Shown here piece after piece: positions 25,802-36,528 of a stretch of 64,000 nucleotides of DNA. The notes under the pieces are model-generated. The model was not told the origin of the DNA, did not search any database, and worked only from the letters and a program-made list of their open reading frames with translations. This stretch comes from Lactobacillus colini (GTDB lineage Bacteria > Bacillota > Bacilli > Lactobacillales > Lactobacillaceae). Both the position numbers and the translations under genes were made by a program. Where the stretch lies: the NCBI RefSeq assembly GCF_017874575.1, contig NZ_JAGGLU010000003.1:62001-126000 (forward strand), written 5' to 3'. Numbering within the stretch: position 1 is the first letter of the stretch; each line of letters begins with the position of its first letter.

Positions 25802-26152
25802 ATGAACGATAAAAATCTTAAAGAAAAAATTTCAATGGTTGGTTTTGATATTGTGGCTTATGCGGGAGATGCAAGAAGCTATCTCTTAGATGCTTTAAAT
25901 AAAGCGAGAATTGGAAATATTACAGAAGCAAAAAAATTGATAAGTGAAGCTGAAGAAAGTATAAATGAAGCTCATAAAGTACAAACTAATTTAATGTCAG
26001 AAGAAGCAGGTGGATCAAACTTAGATATGACTTTTATTATGGCTCATGGTCAAGATACACTAATGACTACTATGCTTTTAAAAGATGAAATGACTACTAT
26101 TATTGATTTATATGAGAGAATCAATATTTTAGAGGGTAGGGAGATTAGGTAA
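25802..26152 (+). CDS. PTS system IIA component, lactose/cellobiose family
   Basis: It is 116 residues of helical LacF/CelC type. The family pattern is clear: an Ala-rich first helix (LDALNKARIGNITEAKKLI), AHKVQTNLMSEEAGG and the phosphorylation site MAHGQDTLM, with the phosphorylated histidine at residue 82 (usual form HAQDHLM). It takes phosphate from HPr and passes it to the IIB cysteine. GGAGGTAAAAA precedes the ATG. The GH1 gene follows without a gap (TAAATG), showing tight coupling. It is the only IIA in the window and may serve both IIC proteins of the island. Confidence 0.92.
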   Translation: MNDKNLKEKISMVGFDIVAYAGDARSYLLDALNKARIGNITEAKKLISEAEESINEAHKVQTNLMSEEAGGSNLDMTFIMAHGQDTLMTTMLLKDEMTTIIDLYERINILEGREIR

Positions 26153-27535
<1,383 letters not shown>

Positions 27536-27539
27536 AATT

Positions 27540-29207
27540 ATGAATGTCGTTATAAATGCAATTGAAAAGCACAAAAATTTTTTTGAGAAATTATCAAAAA
27601 ATAATTACTTAATGGCGATAAAAGATGGCTTTACTGCAGTAATGCCAATTGTAATGTTTGCTAGTTTAATGTTGCTAATATCTTCATTACCACCATTATT
27701 TGGTATCCAGCTACCACAAGGACTTAGCGCATGGTTAACAAAAGTTTATAACTTTACCATGGGAATTTTAGCTTTAATGGTTGCTGGCACAACTGCCAAA
27801 AACTTAGCAGATAATTTCAATCGTTCAATGCCAAATGGCCGAGTTATCAATGCGACATCTACAATGCTTGCATCAATGTGTGGTTTTCTATTTTTAGCTG
27901 TTACAGCTGAAGTTAGGACTGGTGCATTTAGTGTTACTTATCTAAGCTCACAAGGATTGCTTTCCTCATTTGTAGCATCATTTATTGTAGTTAATGTCTA
28001 TCGTATATGTATTTTAAAAAATGTTACGATTAAGCTTCCTAAACAAGTCCCTGGAACAATTTCACAAGCATTTAAAGATATTTTTCCATTTGCTTTAGCT
28101 GTTCTTGCGTGCTCTTTGATCGATCTTCTTTCTAGAACATTTGCAGGGGTTCCTTTTGCTGAAGTTTTTCAGAAGTTTTTAACTCCTTTATTTAAAGGGG
28201 TAGAAACTTATCCTGGTATGTGTTTAATTTGGGGACTGTCTGCTCTCCTATGGTTTGTTGGTATTCATGGGCCTTCAATTGTTATGCCTGCTGTTACAGC
28301 TTTTCAATTAAGCAATACGGAAGCAAATTTAAAAATGTTTCAATTGGGTACACATGCCTCACATGCAATGACTAATAATTTTGGAAATTATATTGCTGCA
28401 ATTGGCGGTACGGGTGCAACTTTTATTGTTCCAATATTATTGATTATCTTTATGAAGTCCCAACAATTAAAGACAGTTGGTAAAGCATCTCTTATTCCGG
28501 TACTTTTTGCTGTTAATGAACCATTGTTATTTGGTGCACCAATGATTCTCAATCCATATATGTTTGTTCCTTTTATAGTTACTCCTATGGTAAATGTTAT
28601 CCTAGGAAAATTCTTTATTGATATTTTGGGAATGAATGGAATGATTTATGCACTTCCTTGGACGGTTCCTGGACCGATTGGAATTTTATTAAATACACAT
28701 TTTCAAGTGATTTCTTGGATTTTTATTGTAATTTTATTATTTATTGATGCTGTAATTTATCTACCATTTCTAAAAGCTTATGATAGACAATTATTAACTC
28801 AAGAAGAACTTAAAGAAAGTAAGATTATAGGAAAAGAAGATTCAAAAAAGAGTATTAAAAGAGATAATTTAGTAAAATACGAAGATAAATTATCTGGATT
28901 AAAAGTTTTAGTACTTTGTGCTGGTGCAGGCACAAGTGCTCAACTAGCGAACTCTATTAACGAAGGAGCTAAAAAATATAAGTTAGATGTTATAGCTAAC
29001 TCAGGTGCATATGGAGCACATCGTGATATTCTGAAGAATTACAATGTTGTGATTCTAGCTCCTCAAGTTCGTTTGTATTATGACGATATAAAAGAAGATA
29101 CCAATAAACTTAATATTAAATTGATTTCAACTAAAGGGGCGCAGTATATCAATTTAACTCACAATCCAAAGCAAGCAATAGAATTTCTGAAGAATCAGAT
29201 AAGTTAA
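27540..29207 (+). CDS. PTS system IICB fusion, lactose/cellobiose family
   Basis: It is 555 residues. The IIC part (about 1-430) has the FVGIHGPSIVMPAV and VNEPLLFGAPMILNPYMFVPF blocks. A charged linker (about 430-450) leads to a LacE-type IIB domain whose phosphorylated cysteine is Cys460 in VLVLCAGAGTSAQLANS. The fused layout is that of lactose-type permeases. AGAGGTG precedes the ATG and overlaps the end of the GH1 gene. With the IIA gene two positions upstream it makes a complete transporter. The sugar may be a beta-linked disaccharide, in line with GH1. Confidence 0.9.
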   Translation: MNVVINAIEKHKNFFEKLSKNNYLMAIKDGFTAVMPIVMFASLMLLISSLPPLFGIQLPQGLSAWLTKVYNFTMGILALMVAGTTAKNLADNFNRSMPNGRVINATSTMLASMCGFLFLAVTAEVRTGAFSVTYLSSQGLLSSFVASFIVVNVYRICILKNVTIKLPKQVPGTISQAFKDIFPFALAVLACSLIDLLSRTFAGVPFAEVFQKFLTPLFKGVETYPGMCLIWGLSALLWFVGIHGPSIVMPAVTAFQLSNTEANLKMFQLGTHASHAMTNNFGNYIAAIGGTGATFIVPILLIIFMKSQQLKTVGKASLIPVLFAVNEPLLFGAPMILNPYMFVPFIVTPMVNVILGKFFIDILGMNGMIYALPWTVPGPIGILLNTHFQVISWIFIVILLFIDAVIYLPFLKAYDRQLLTQEELKESKIIGKEDSKKSIKRDNLVKYEDKLSGLKVLVLCAGAGTSAQLANSINEGAKKYKLDVIANSGAYGAHRDILKNYNVVILAPQVRLYYDDIKEDTNKLNIKLISTKGAQYINLTHNPKQAIEFLKNQIS

Positions 29208-29302
29208 TTTTTTAACTTTGTAGTCTTTAATATTATTTAAAATGTTCAAGTTAATTTATAAGGTAAAAAGTGCTACTGAAAATAGACCATGTTCAAATTA
29301 AT
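29201..29302 (+). promoter_or_regulatory. Gap before the beta-helix gene with repeats
   Basis: AAGTTAA (29201-29207) and TTAACTT (29212-29218) form an inverted repeat resembling the ROK operator at 22350. ATGTTCAAGTTAAT (29242-29255) recurs with one change at 29289-29302, overlapping the ribosome site region. Separate regulation of the secreted protein is possible (inference). Confidence 0.35.
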
Positions 29303-29319
29303 GAAAGGAAATGGTTACG

Positions 29320-32199
29320 ATGAAGAAAATACTTTTCGGTATGTTGATGCTGCTTGCTGTGATTTGCTGTGTTGGATTAGATAGAGTATACGCTGAAGGA
29401 TTGCCCCAGACTACTTATAAAGTAAGTTTACAAGTAACAACTAATGGTCAGAAGAGTAATATAGGTGGAGAGTTACTAACTGAAAAGAATATATTGGAAG
29501 GTAAAGCCGGGGATGTAATTAAGTTGATTCCTAAACCTAAGCCAGGATATATTTTTAATGGATATAAATCATATAGGACAGATGATGGCGCTAGCACAGA
29601 TGGATTATTGGATATTGTCAACAATAAGTTTGAGCTAAGTGATAAGATTGGTAACGTCACTATTTATGCTGATTTTATAAAAGAAGTAAAAGATCCAGAT
29701 GTATATTTTAAAGAAGATTTTAATCAGAATAATTCTTTATTGAGATTTGATTATTCTAATGATGTAAAACTTAGTGATGGGGCTGTTTTATTATCACCAA
29801 AAACCCAGTCTAGTTATTTAAAATATAATTTAAAAAATATTTCTGTAACTGAAAATTCTAATGTTGGATATGGTCTTGCGTTTTCATTGGGGCAAGTAGG
29901 TGAAGTCAAAGAATATAATACAGTAAGAATAATTTTTAGAAGTAGTGGAGCAATAAAATATTTTTTAGAATTAACAGGAAAGAAAGCTCTACTAAAAAAG
30001 TCAACTAATCAAGGCGAGAATATCTTAGATGAAGTAAATTTTAAATTAGATAGGGCAATCCATACATATAAAATTAATGTAATAGCTGGTAATGTTAATA
30101 TAGAAGTAGATAATCACGCAATATTGAACTATAGCCTTGTAAAGGACGATTCTTTTAATAACACAAGACCAGTATTCGATGTAGAAGAAAAATCTTTGTA
30201 TCGTTCTGTTGTATTAGACAACATAGAAATAAAAAAGATTAATAGAACTATTAATATAAAAGTACTTTCAATGATTGATAGTGTTGAAGATAAGCAACAC
30301 ATAGCGGGAACGGTTACTTTAAGCAACTACAAAGTAATTCCTGGTGAAAAAGTAAAAATTTCATGCATGAATAAACCTGGTTACCAGTTTCAATCTTATG
30401 AAATTTCTCAACTTGGCTCATTCATAAATAATGAATTCATTGTTCCTAATAATGTACAAGTAGATTCTATAACTTTAATTGTTAAGTTTAAGAAAAGTAC
30501 TAGTGTAAGCGAAAAAGTAAGTTATTATATAGATTCAAATTCAGGTAATGATAGTAATTCTGGAAAAAGTGAATCAGAGCCATGGAGGTCATTAAATAAT
30601 TTAAAACATGTAGTATTGAATCCTGGGGATAAGATTTTATTAAAATCAGGAAGTAAATTTTATGGTAAGCAGTCTGCTTTATCTTTTAAAGGAAGTGGAA
30701 CATCGGAAGATAAGATAATTATTACTTCGTATGGAAATGGTGACAGACCACAATTGAATGGACAAGGTGAAATAGAAAATGTCATTTCTCTATTTAATCA
30801 AGAATATATAACGATTAAGGGACTAGAGATAACTAATTTGTCTAGTAGATACAATACGTCATTTTTGCTAAATTCAAGTAATAACCGTTCACTTAATTTA
30901 AGAGGAATTAATGTTTCTGCTAAAGATTATGGTATTGTTCATGGAATTACGATTCAAGATATGTATATTCATGATATAAACGGTAACATCAGCTCTAAAT
31001 GGAATGGCGGTATTTTCTTCGATGTGAAAGCAACAGTAAATAAAGGCACGTTAGAAGGAGTACCTACAAAGTATGATTCTATTTTAATTGAAAATTGTAA
31101 ATTAGAGAAAGTTGATCGCTCAGCTATAAAACTAATCTCTTCAAGTTGGTGTAATCAATCTACAAAGAACAATTCTACGTTACCGATAAATTGGTATCCT
31201 TCAACTAATGTTGTTGTGAAAGATAATAGAATTAATAAAGTTGGAGGAGATGGTATAACAGTTAGGGATACAGATAAAGCTTTAATAGAGTATAATTTAG
31301 TAACTCATGCTAGATATCAAAATACAGGATACAATGCAGGAATCTGGCCTTTTGAAGCAAGTAATACAGTTATTCAGTATAATGAAGTAGCCTATACACA
31401 TGGTGTACAAGATGGACAGGGATTTGATTGTGACCACCTATGCAAGAATACTGTAATGCAATATAACTATAGTCATAACAATGAGGGTGGATTTATGTTG
31501 ATTATGAATGGATTCCCTCATACTGGTCCAACTGTAAGGTATAATATTAGTCAAAATGATAATGATAAAACATTTGAATTTTCTAGAGGTATTCCATCTG
31601 GAACAGCAATATACAGTAATACCATTTACTCTAAAAAAGTATTAAGTGGTAGATCAGGAATAATTGATGTTGCAAATTCTAAAGCAGGGACAGGTAATAG
31701 AGAAGCATATTTGTTTAACAATATTTTTTACTATCCTAACTCACAAAGCTTCTACGTATTAAAGAGTGAGGCTCCAAATAATAAGGCTAAATTCCATTTA
31801 GATAGCAATTGCTATCTAGGCGGAATAAGCCAACCTGATGAAGAAACGAATGAGATAAAAGGTATTGTATTGAATAATGCAGGATCTGGTCCAGAAGATA
31901 TTAATGCTGATAGACCAAGAACTGGAAAGTATCTGATTAATGAACTAGTTGGCTATAAATCAAATTCTGCTTTACCAAAAGAATTAGATTTTAATTCAGC
32001 ACTTAAAAAGTGGGGAAGATTAGATTATATGCCTAATAATAAATCACCTTTGGATTACTACAATGAGATGACAAATAAAGCAAGTGTTGAGGCAATAGCT
32101 ATCAATTATCCTGAAATAAATGGTGTAAGTTATAACCAAGATTTCTTTGGTAATAAAATTAGTAATCATACAAGTTCAGTAGGCGCATTTTCTGAATAG
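29320..32199 (+). CDS. Secreted beta-helix protein with InlB-like repeats, putative polysaccharide-degrading enzyme
   Basis: It has 959 residues. A signal peptide ends near VYA (about residue 25). An InlB/Listeria-Bacteroides-type repeat (about 28-115; KAGDVIKLIPKPKPGYIFNGY) is followed by a jelly-roll-like region (115-310), a second such repeat (315-390; PGEKVKISCMNKPGYQFQSY) and a right-handed parallel beta-helix (about 395-870). The helix holds GQGFDCDHLCKNTVMQYNYSHNNEGG, an Asp-rich stretch like those of beta-helix lyases and hydrolases. There is no LPXTG, LysM or S-layer domain, so it is probably released. The start at 29320 is 10 bases after AAAGGA; the earlier ATG at 29311 is too close. 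Very Asn/Ser/Lys-rich. Adhesin is the alternative role. Confidence 0.75.
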   Translation: MKKILFGMLMLLAVICCVGLDRVYAEGLPQTTYKVSLQVTTNGQKSNIGGELLTEKNILEGKAGDVIKLIPKPKPGYIFNGYKSYRTDDGASTDGLLDIVNNKFELSDKIGNVTIYADFIKEVKDPDVYFKEDFNQNNSLLRFDYSNDVKLSDGAVLLSPKTQSSYLKYNLKNISVTENSNVGYGLAFSLGQVGEVKEYNTVRIIFRSSGAIKYFLELTGKKALLKKSTNQGENILDEVNFKLDRAIHTYKINVIAGNVNIEVDNHAILNYSLVKDDSFNNTRPVFDVEEKSLYRSVVLDNIEIKKINRTINIKVLSMIDSVEDKQHIAGTVTLSNYKVIPGEKVKISCMNKPGYQFQSYEISQLGSFINNEFIVPNNVQVDSITLIVKFKKSTSVSEKVSYYIDSNSGNDSNSGKSESEPWRSLNNLKHVVLNPGDKILLKSGSKFYGKQSALSFKGSGTSEDKIIITSYGNGDRPQLNGQGEIENVISLFNQEYITIKGLEITNLSSRYNTSFLLNSSNNRSLNLRGINVSAKDYGIVHGITIQDMYIHDINGNISSKWNGGIFFDVKATVNKGTLEGVPTKYDSILIENCKLEKVDRSAIKLISSSWCNQSTKNNSTLPINWYPSTNVVVKDNRINKVGGDGITVRDTDKALIEYNLVTHARYQNTGYNAGIWPFEASNTVIQYNEVAYTHGVQDGQGFDCDHLCKNTVMQYNYSHNNEGGFMLIMNGFPHTGPTVRYNISQNDNDKTFEFSRGIPSGTAIYSNTIYSKKVLSGRSGIIDVANSKAGTGNREAYLFNNIFYYPNSQSFYVLKSEAPNNKAKFHLDSNCYLGGISQPDEETNEIKGIVLNNAGSGPEDINADRPRTGKYLINELVGYKSNSALPKELDFNSALKKWGRLDYMPNNKSPLDYYNEMTNKASVEAIAINYPEINGVSYNQDFFGNKISNHTSSVGAFSE

Positions 32200-32208
32200 C
32201 TTTTTATA

Positions 32209-32246
32209 TTGCTAAGTCTGGCTCTAAAGAAATTTGGATAAAATAA
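32209..32246 (+). repeat. 38-bp direct repeat, right copy (att-like)
   Basis: It is an exact copy of 20891-20928, the 3' end of the lipoprotein gene, here without any coding context. It lies nine bases after the stop of the beta-helix gene and one base before a terminator stem. Confidence 0.95.
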
Positions 32247-32281
32247 AAATTCCCAAGCTGAAAAGCTTAGGAATTTTTTTT
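32247..32281. terminator. Bidirectional terminator, probably the original one of the lipoprotein gene
   Basis: AAATTCCcAAGCT (32247-32259) pairs with AGCTTaGGAATTT (32264-32276) around a GAAA loop, followed by T residues. It overlaps the 3' end of the convergent GtrA gene. It now serves the beta-helix gene. Confidence 0.85.
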
Positions 32282-32779
32282 GCCAAAGTGCTTTTTAAAT
32301 TTTTCTGCAAACTTATTACTAGTATTCAAAAAAATAGACTTAGTAGTAAGATAGTTAAATATCCCGACAACAATTTGGTCAATTATCTTTACAAATAGAG
32401 TATTCCAATGGAGCCAGGACAGACCAACTAGCATGATTAAGTTATCGGGAATAATGCTTAATATCCGATAAACAAAAAATAGCCCCAACTGATACAGTGT
32501 GCTATGCGTTTCGTCTACATTATCAATGAAGACGCCATGCTTATTGAAAAAGAATGAGGCTAAATTAGAAATAACAAATGCAATGGTATTGGCATAAATT
32601 AGGGGTATCTTCCACCAATTATGAAAAACCATAAAAGCCACAATATTTATCAAAGCAGCCAAAAAGCCAAAAATCATATAAACATAAAAACTCTTGTGCC
32701 GAGTAACTAAGCGTGCCCCAAGCAGACGTAATTGTGCTTTTGTGACCTTTTGGTTGTCTCTTTGATACCTTTTAGTCAT
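32267..32779 (-). CDS. GtrA-family membrane protein
   Basis: It is 170 residues with four membrane helices (about 34-53, 60-80, 98-117 and 127-145) and basic ends. GtrA proteins are thought to move lipid-linked sugars across the membrane during cell-wall or O-antigen glycosylation. The conserved FGFLAALINIVAFM first helix and the NLASFFFNKHGVF region are visible. The gene overlaps the upstream flavodoxin gene by eight bases. Its last codons form part of the terminator at 32247. The partner glycosyltransferase is not next to it. Confidence 0.82.
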   Translation of the reverse strand: MTKRYQRDNQKVTKAQLRLLGARLVTRHKSFYVYMIFGFLAALINIVAFMVFHNWWKIPLIYANTIAFVISNLASFFFNKHGVFIDNVDETHSTLYQLGLFFVYRILSIIPDNLIMLVGLSWLHWNTLFVKIIDQIVVGIFNYLTTKSIFLNTSNKFAEKFKKHFGKKNS

Positions 32780-33218
32780 TGAACGCCTCGGTCATTTGCG
32801 CAGCAGCTTGATCAATAAGGTTAATATCTTCATCATCTACTGCATTTTCAATCTTTACTGGAGTAGCTACTTCAACGGCACCACACTTTTTGAATGCTTT
32901 TTCGAAGTCATCGACATTTTCGCAGTAATGTTCCTTATAAGTCTTGTCACCTGATCCCATGACTGCGAACTTCTTACCACTTAAGTCTAATTCAATTAAC
33001 TGGTCATAAAAATCTCTCAACTCATCGGTCATTACACCTTCACCATATGTGTAAGTTACCATAATACAGAGATCACTATTTAAGTAGTTGCTAGCATCCG
33101 CAAAACTCACATCAGTTGACTCTACATCAAAACCAGCATCTTGTAAGCTTTCTTCCAAGATTTCAGCCATATCTTCGTTGTTGCCAGTCATACTAGCAAA
33201 AACAATCTGTGCTTTCAT
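32772..33218 (-). CDS. Flavodoxin
   Basis: It is 148 residues, a short-chain flavodoxin. The N-terminal phosphate-binding loop reads SMTGNNEDMAE (usual T-x-T-G-N-T-E). The FMN-flanking blocks YTYGEGVMTDELRDFYDQL and VMGSGDKTYKEHYCENVDDFEKA are well kept. It shuttles electrons in the cytoplasm, for example to reductases needing a low-potential donor. AAGAAG precedes the ATG. It is cotranscribed with GtrA, an overlap that has no obvious functional meaning. Confidence 0.92.
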   Translation of the reverse strand: MKAQIVFASMTGNNEDMAEILEESLQDAGFDVESTDVSFADASNYLNSDLCIMVTYTYGEGVMTDELRDFYDQLIELDLSGKKFAVMGSGDKTYKEHYCENVDDFEKAFKKCGAVEVATPVKIENAVDDEDINLIDQAAAQMTEAFND

Positions 33219-33359
33219 TTAAATTGCTTCTTTCATTGTTTTTTATTTTATTATACTAAAGCATTTCGAGATTGTGTAAACAGAACAAGAAAATCTTTTA
33301 AAAAAGCTTTATAATGAAGAAGACACTTTTAATTTTAGAAACAAAGGAGATTTTTTAAA

Positions 33360-34181
33360 TTGATTACAATTAAATCCAAACGTGAATTGCAAGGTATGCA
33401 AAAGTCAGGACGTTTACTTGCTTCTATGTTTGAAGGTTTGCGTGACATTATTAAGCCAGGAATCTCTACTTGGGAAATCGAAAAGTTTGCGCAAAAGTTC
33501 GTTAAGAGTCGTGGTGGACGCTTATCAGAACAAGGTTTTGAAGGATATAAGTATGGTACTTGCATCTCTGTTAATGATGAGATTGCCCATGCTATTCCAA
33601 GAAAGAATAAGATCTTGCAAGAAGGTGATTTGGTTAGTGTTGATGTAACTTGCAACTTAGATGGCTATGAAACTGATTCATGTACTACCTATGCCGTAGG
33701 TAAGATTTCTCAAGAAGACCAACGTTTAATGGATGTTACTAAGAAGGCTATGTACATGGGAATTGACCAAGCCTTAGTTGGTAATCGAATTGGTGATATT
33801 GGTAGTGTTATTCAAAAATACGTTGAAGATGAAAATGGCTTCGGCGATGTACGTGAATTAGTCGGTCATGGCATTCAACCAACTATACATGAAGATCCAG
33901 AAGTTCCACACTACGGCAAGGCTGGTCATGGCTTACGCTTACGTGAAGGGATGACAATCACTGTTGAACCAATGGTAGAAGCAGGAGGAGATTGGAGAAT
34001 TACCCAACATACTGTTTCTGATCCAAACGATGACTGGGTTTATTATGCTACTCCAGATGGCTCAAAGGCTGCCCAATTTGAACATACCTTTGCAATTACT
34101 AAGGATGGTCCTAAGATCCTTACCCTTCAAAAACCTTATGATGGTTTAGAAAAATACATCCCTCACTTTGATGAAGAATAA
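33360..34181 (+). CDS. map: Type I methionine aminopeptidase
   Basis: It removes the initiator methionine from nascent proteins. It is 273 residues, slightly longer than the usual 250 because of a C-terminal tail. The metal ligands can be placed: Asp in SVDVTC, Asp in YETDSC, His in GHGIQPTIHEDPEVPHYG, Glu in TVEPMVE and Glu in QFEHTFAI. The start is TTG at 33360, with AAAGGAG 9 bases upstream; the recognisable domain begins directly after it. The YihY gene follows five bases after the stop, so they share a transcript. Confidence 0.94.
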   Translation: MITIKSKRELQGMQKSGRLLASMFEGLRDIIKPGISTWEIEKFAQKFVKSRGGRLSEQGFEGYKYGTCISVNDEIAHAIPRKNKILQEGDLVSVDVTCNLDGYETDSCTTYAVGKISQEDQRLMDVTKKAMYMGIDQALVGNRIGDIGSVIQKYVEDENGFGDVRELVGHGIQPTIHEDPEVPHYGKAGHGLRLREGMTITVEPMVEAGGDWRITQHTVSDPNDDWVYYATPDGSKAAQFEHTFAITKDGPKILTLQKPYDGLEKYIPHFDEE

Positions 34182-34186
34182 TTATT

Positions 34187-35104
34187 ATGAAGCATAAATT
34201 CTCTGAGCTTAAGACTCAGACTAAAGGCTTTATTAAGGGATTTTCGCAAGCAATTTCAGATGGTGAGATAACTCAACACTCAATTGTTATTGCTTATTAT
34301 GTATTATTTAGTATATTTCCAATTATTATTATCATTGGGAATGTCTTGCCATTGTTTAAAATTGCTACTAAACCAATTGCGGATTATTTGAGTGTTATTT
34401 TTCCTGTTCAGGTATCAGAATTTTTGATGCCGATGATTAATAGCTTATTAAGTAAGCATTCTGGTGGTATTTTATCATTTGGTATTATTGTAGCAATTTG
34501 GTCGTTTTCCGGATTAATAAATTCAATCAGAATTGCGATGAACAAGGTTTATGGCGTTCACTTGCAAGAGAAACATGAGCCATGGTGGAATGCGGTTGTT
34601 AGTCGAATTTTGACATTTGCTGCTAGTGCATTGATGATTTTTTTGTGGACTTTATTAACTTTAGTGTTAACTTTTGGTCAACAAATTGTTAGCTTCTTAG
34701 CGCCAATTTTTCAACTTCATTTAGAGTGGATTTATAAGTTCGAAAGTTATAAGTGGCCCTTGATTATCTTGATGATGTTAATTGTTAACATCTATTTGAA
34801 TTATTTTTTGCCTAATATAAATGGGGTTAAGAGAGTTGTTGTTCCAGGGGCGATTTTTACCACTATTGGCTGGAGCGCCTTATCTTATTTCTTTGGTCTA
34901 TATTTAAAATACTTCGGTACTAAATGGCAGAATTATGGTATTGTTGGAACCTTTATTGTGTTTATGCTTTGGATGAATATTAGTGCACTTATCTTTTTGA
35001 TTGGTGTTTGCATTAATGCTAGTTTGAATGTGATTAAGCATGGAGAGGTACAATATACTAAGTCCTCAGTCTTATCAGCCTTGCGTCAAAGCTCCAAAAA
35101 GTAA
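34187..35104 (+). CDS. YihY/BrkB-family inner membrane protein
   Basis: It is 305 residues with six membrane helices. The family region HSIVIAYYVLFSIFPIIIIIGN (about 26-47) and the later GAIFTTIGWSALSYFFGLYLKYF and GTFIVFMLWMNISALIFLIGVCINA blocks identify it. The old name ribonuclease BN is a misannotation for this family. It has no certain function; a transporter role is suspected. It is tightly linked to map upstream; this pairing is common in lactobacilli. The C-terminal tail is short and basic. Confidence 0.87.
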   Translation: MKHKFSELKTQTKGFIKGFSQAISDGEITQHSIVIAYYVLFSIFPIIIIIGNVLPLFKIATKPIADYLSVIFPVQVSEFLMPMINSLLSKHSGGILSFGIIVAIWSFSGLINSIRIAMNKVYGVHLQEKHEPWWNAVVSRILTFAASALMIFLWTLLTLVLTFGQQIVSFLAPIFQLHLEWIYKFESYKWPLIILMMLIVNIYLNYFLPNINGVKRVVVPGAIFTTIGWSALSYFFGLYLKYFGTKWQNYGIVGTFIVFMLWMNISALIFLIGVCINASLNVIKHGEVQYTKSSVLSALRQSSKK

Positions 35105-35194
35105 ATTATCTTTTAAGAATGACGTAAGCGGTTATTTTTGATAAGATAAAAGCTAAGGGAAGTTTTTATTTTTTGAGGAAAGAGATCAAGATAA

Positions 35195-36103
35195 ATGAAA
35201 GTAAGAAAAGCAGTTATTCCTGCAGCAGGATTAGGAACAAGATTTTTACCAGCTACTAAGGCCATGCCTAAAGAAATGTTACCAATCGTAGATAAGCCTA
35301 CGATTCAATTTATTGTTGAAGAGGCTAAAAAGTCTGGTATTGAAGATATTTTGATTGTTACTGGTAAGAATAAGCGTCCAATTGAAGACCACTTCGATTC
35401 TAATCCTGAATTGGAACAAAACTTAAAAGAAAAGCACAAGGATAAGTTATTGGAATTGACTCAATCAATTACAGACTTAGGTGTTAACTTGTACTACACT
35501 CGTCAACCACACCCAGCAGGCTTAGGGGATGCAATTTCTAGAGCTCGCAGCTTCGTTGGTAATGAGCCGTTTGTAGTAATGCTTGGTGATGACTTAATGT
35601 CAGATAAGGTTCCTTTGACTAAGCAATTAATTAACCGCTACGAAAAGACTCATGCTTCAACTATCGCTGTAATGAAAGTGCCACATGAAGAAGTATCTAA
35701 GTATGGTGTAATTAAGCCAGCAGGAGAGATTGAGCCAGGCTTAATCAATGTAGAATCTTTCGTTGAAAAGCCAGCCATTGAAGAAGCACCTAGTGACTTG
35801 GCAATCATTGGTCGTTACTTATTGACACCAGAGATTTTTGATATTTTAGCAACTCAAAAGCCTGGTCGTGGTGGCGAAATCCAATTGACCGACGCCATTG
35901 ATACTATGAACAAGACTCAACGTGTCTTTGCTCATGAATTTAAGGGTGACCGTCATGATGTTGGTAACAAGGAAGGTTACTTGGAAACTTCAATTGAGTA
36001 TGGTCTTACTCACCCAGAGATTAAAGATGAGCTACGTGATTACATCATTAACTTGGGTAAAGAATTATCTCAAGCAAGCACAAAAAATAAAAAAGAAAAG
36101 TAA
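35195..36103 (+). CDS. galU: UTP-glucose-1-phosphate uridylyltransferase
   Basis: It makes UDP-glucose from UTP and glucose 1-phosphate, for cell-wall teichoic acid, glycolipid and exopolysaccharide synthesis and the Leloir pathway. The 302 residues are typical. The N-terminal nucleotide motif [20 protein letters not shown] lies at 9-28, with [20 protein letters not shown], the metal-site GDDLM and VEKP blocks following. GAGGAAAG precedes the ATG. It is a single-gene transcript with its own terminator. Confidence 0.97.
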   Translation: MKVRKAVIPAAGLGTRFLPATKAMPKEMLPIVDKPTIQFIVEEAKKSGIEDILIVTGKNKRPIEDHFDSNPELEQNLKEKHKDKLLELTQSITDLGVNLYYTRQPHPAGLGDAISRARSFVGNEPFVVMLGDDLMSDKVPLTKQLINRYEKTHASTIAVMKVPHEEVSKYGVIKPAGEIEPGLINVESFVEKPAIEEAPSDLAIIGRYLLTPEIFDILATQKPGRGGEIQLTDAIDTMNKTQRVFAHEFKGDRHDVGNKEGYLETSIEYGLTHPEIKDELRDYIINLGKELSQASTKNKKEK

Positions 36104-36112
36104 TATAAAGAG

Positions 36113-36158
36113 AATGAGTGCTAAGCATCACAATAGATGTTTATGCACTCATTTTTTT
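36113..36158. terminator. Terminator after galU
   Basis: AATGAGTGC (36113-36121) pairs with GCACTCATT (36144-36152), extended by AAGCATC with GATGTTT inside, and followed by seven T residues. Confidence 0.88.
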
Positions 36159-36450
36159 AAAATAAATAAATTTTCCCTTGTTGCAAGTCAATTTGAACAC
36201 CATATATTTCGTTTCTTATATTTTGATGATTAATAAATAGGCTAGTATCGGTTTGATGAACCTGGCGCAGAATTTTCTGAATATTAGCTAGTGACTTAGG
36301 ATAAGTATTTTTAGTTTCGAATAAGCATTCCTGCGTTGAAAGTGTAACCTTAGCTATTGGATAGATCTTGTCTTTCTTTTGTGGGCGATAATATAAAAAA
36401 TATTTAGGATTTAAATCCTGAGTTAATTGTAAAAATGAATCTAATTTCAT
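36157..36450 (-). CDS. Hypothetical small protein
   Basis: It has 97 residues, no signal peptide and no membrane helix. Family unknown. The sequence alternates basic and hydrophobic stretches (FLYYRPQKKDKIYPIAKVTL near 18-37, then NEIYGVQIDLQQGKIYLF at the end), suggesting a small beta-sheet fold. No convincing ribosome site precedes the ATG, which lowers confidence, but the frame fills the gap between the galU terminator and the divergent hydrolase promoter and is in good codon style. No function is proposed. Confidence 0.5.
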   Translation of the reverse strand: MKLDSFLQLTQDLNPKYFLYYRPQKKDKIYPIAKVTLSTQECLFETKNTYPKSLANIQKILRQVHQTDTSLFINHQNIRNEIYGVQIDLQQGKIYLF

Positions 36451-36528
36451 CTGTCTAAAAATTAAAGTTGAATACTATTAAAAATAGAATTAATATAGTT
36501 ATTATACTTTATAAAAAGAAGGATAATA

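Noticed and set aside
35116-35140. cre-like GTAAGCGGTTAT before galU
   Set aside because: It mismatches the consensus at two or more key positions, including the closing CA.
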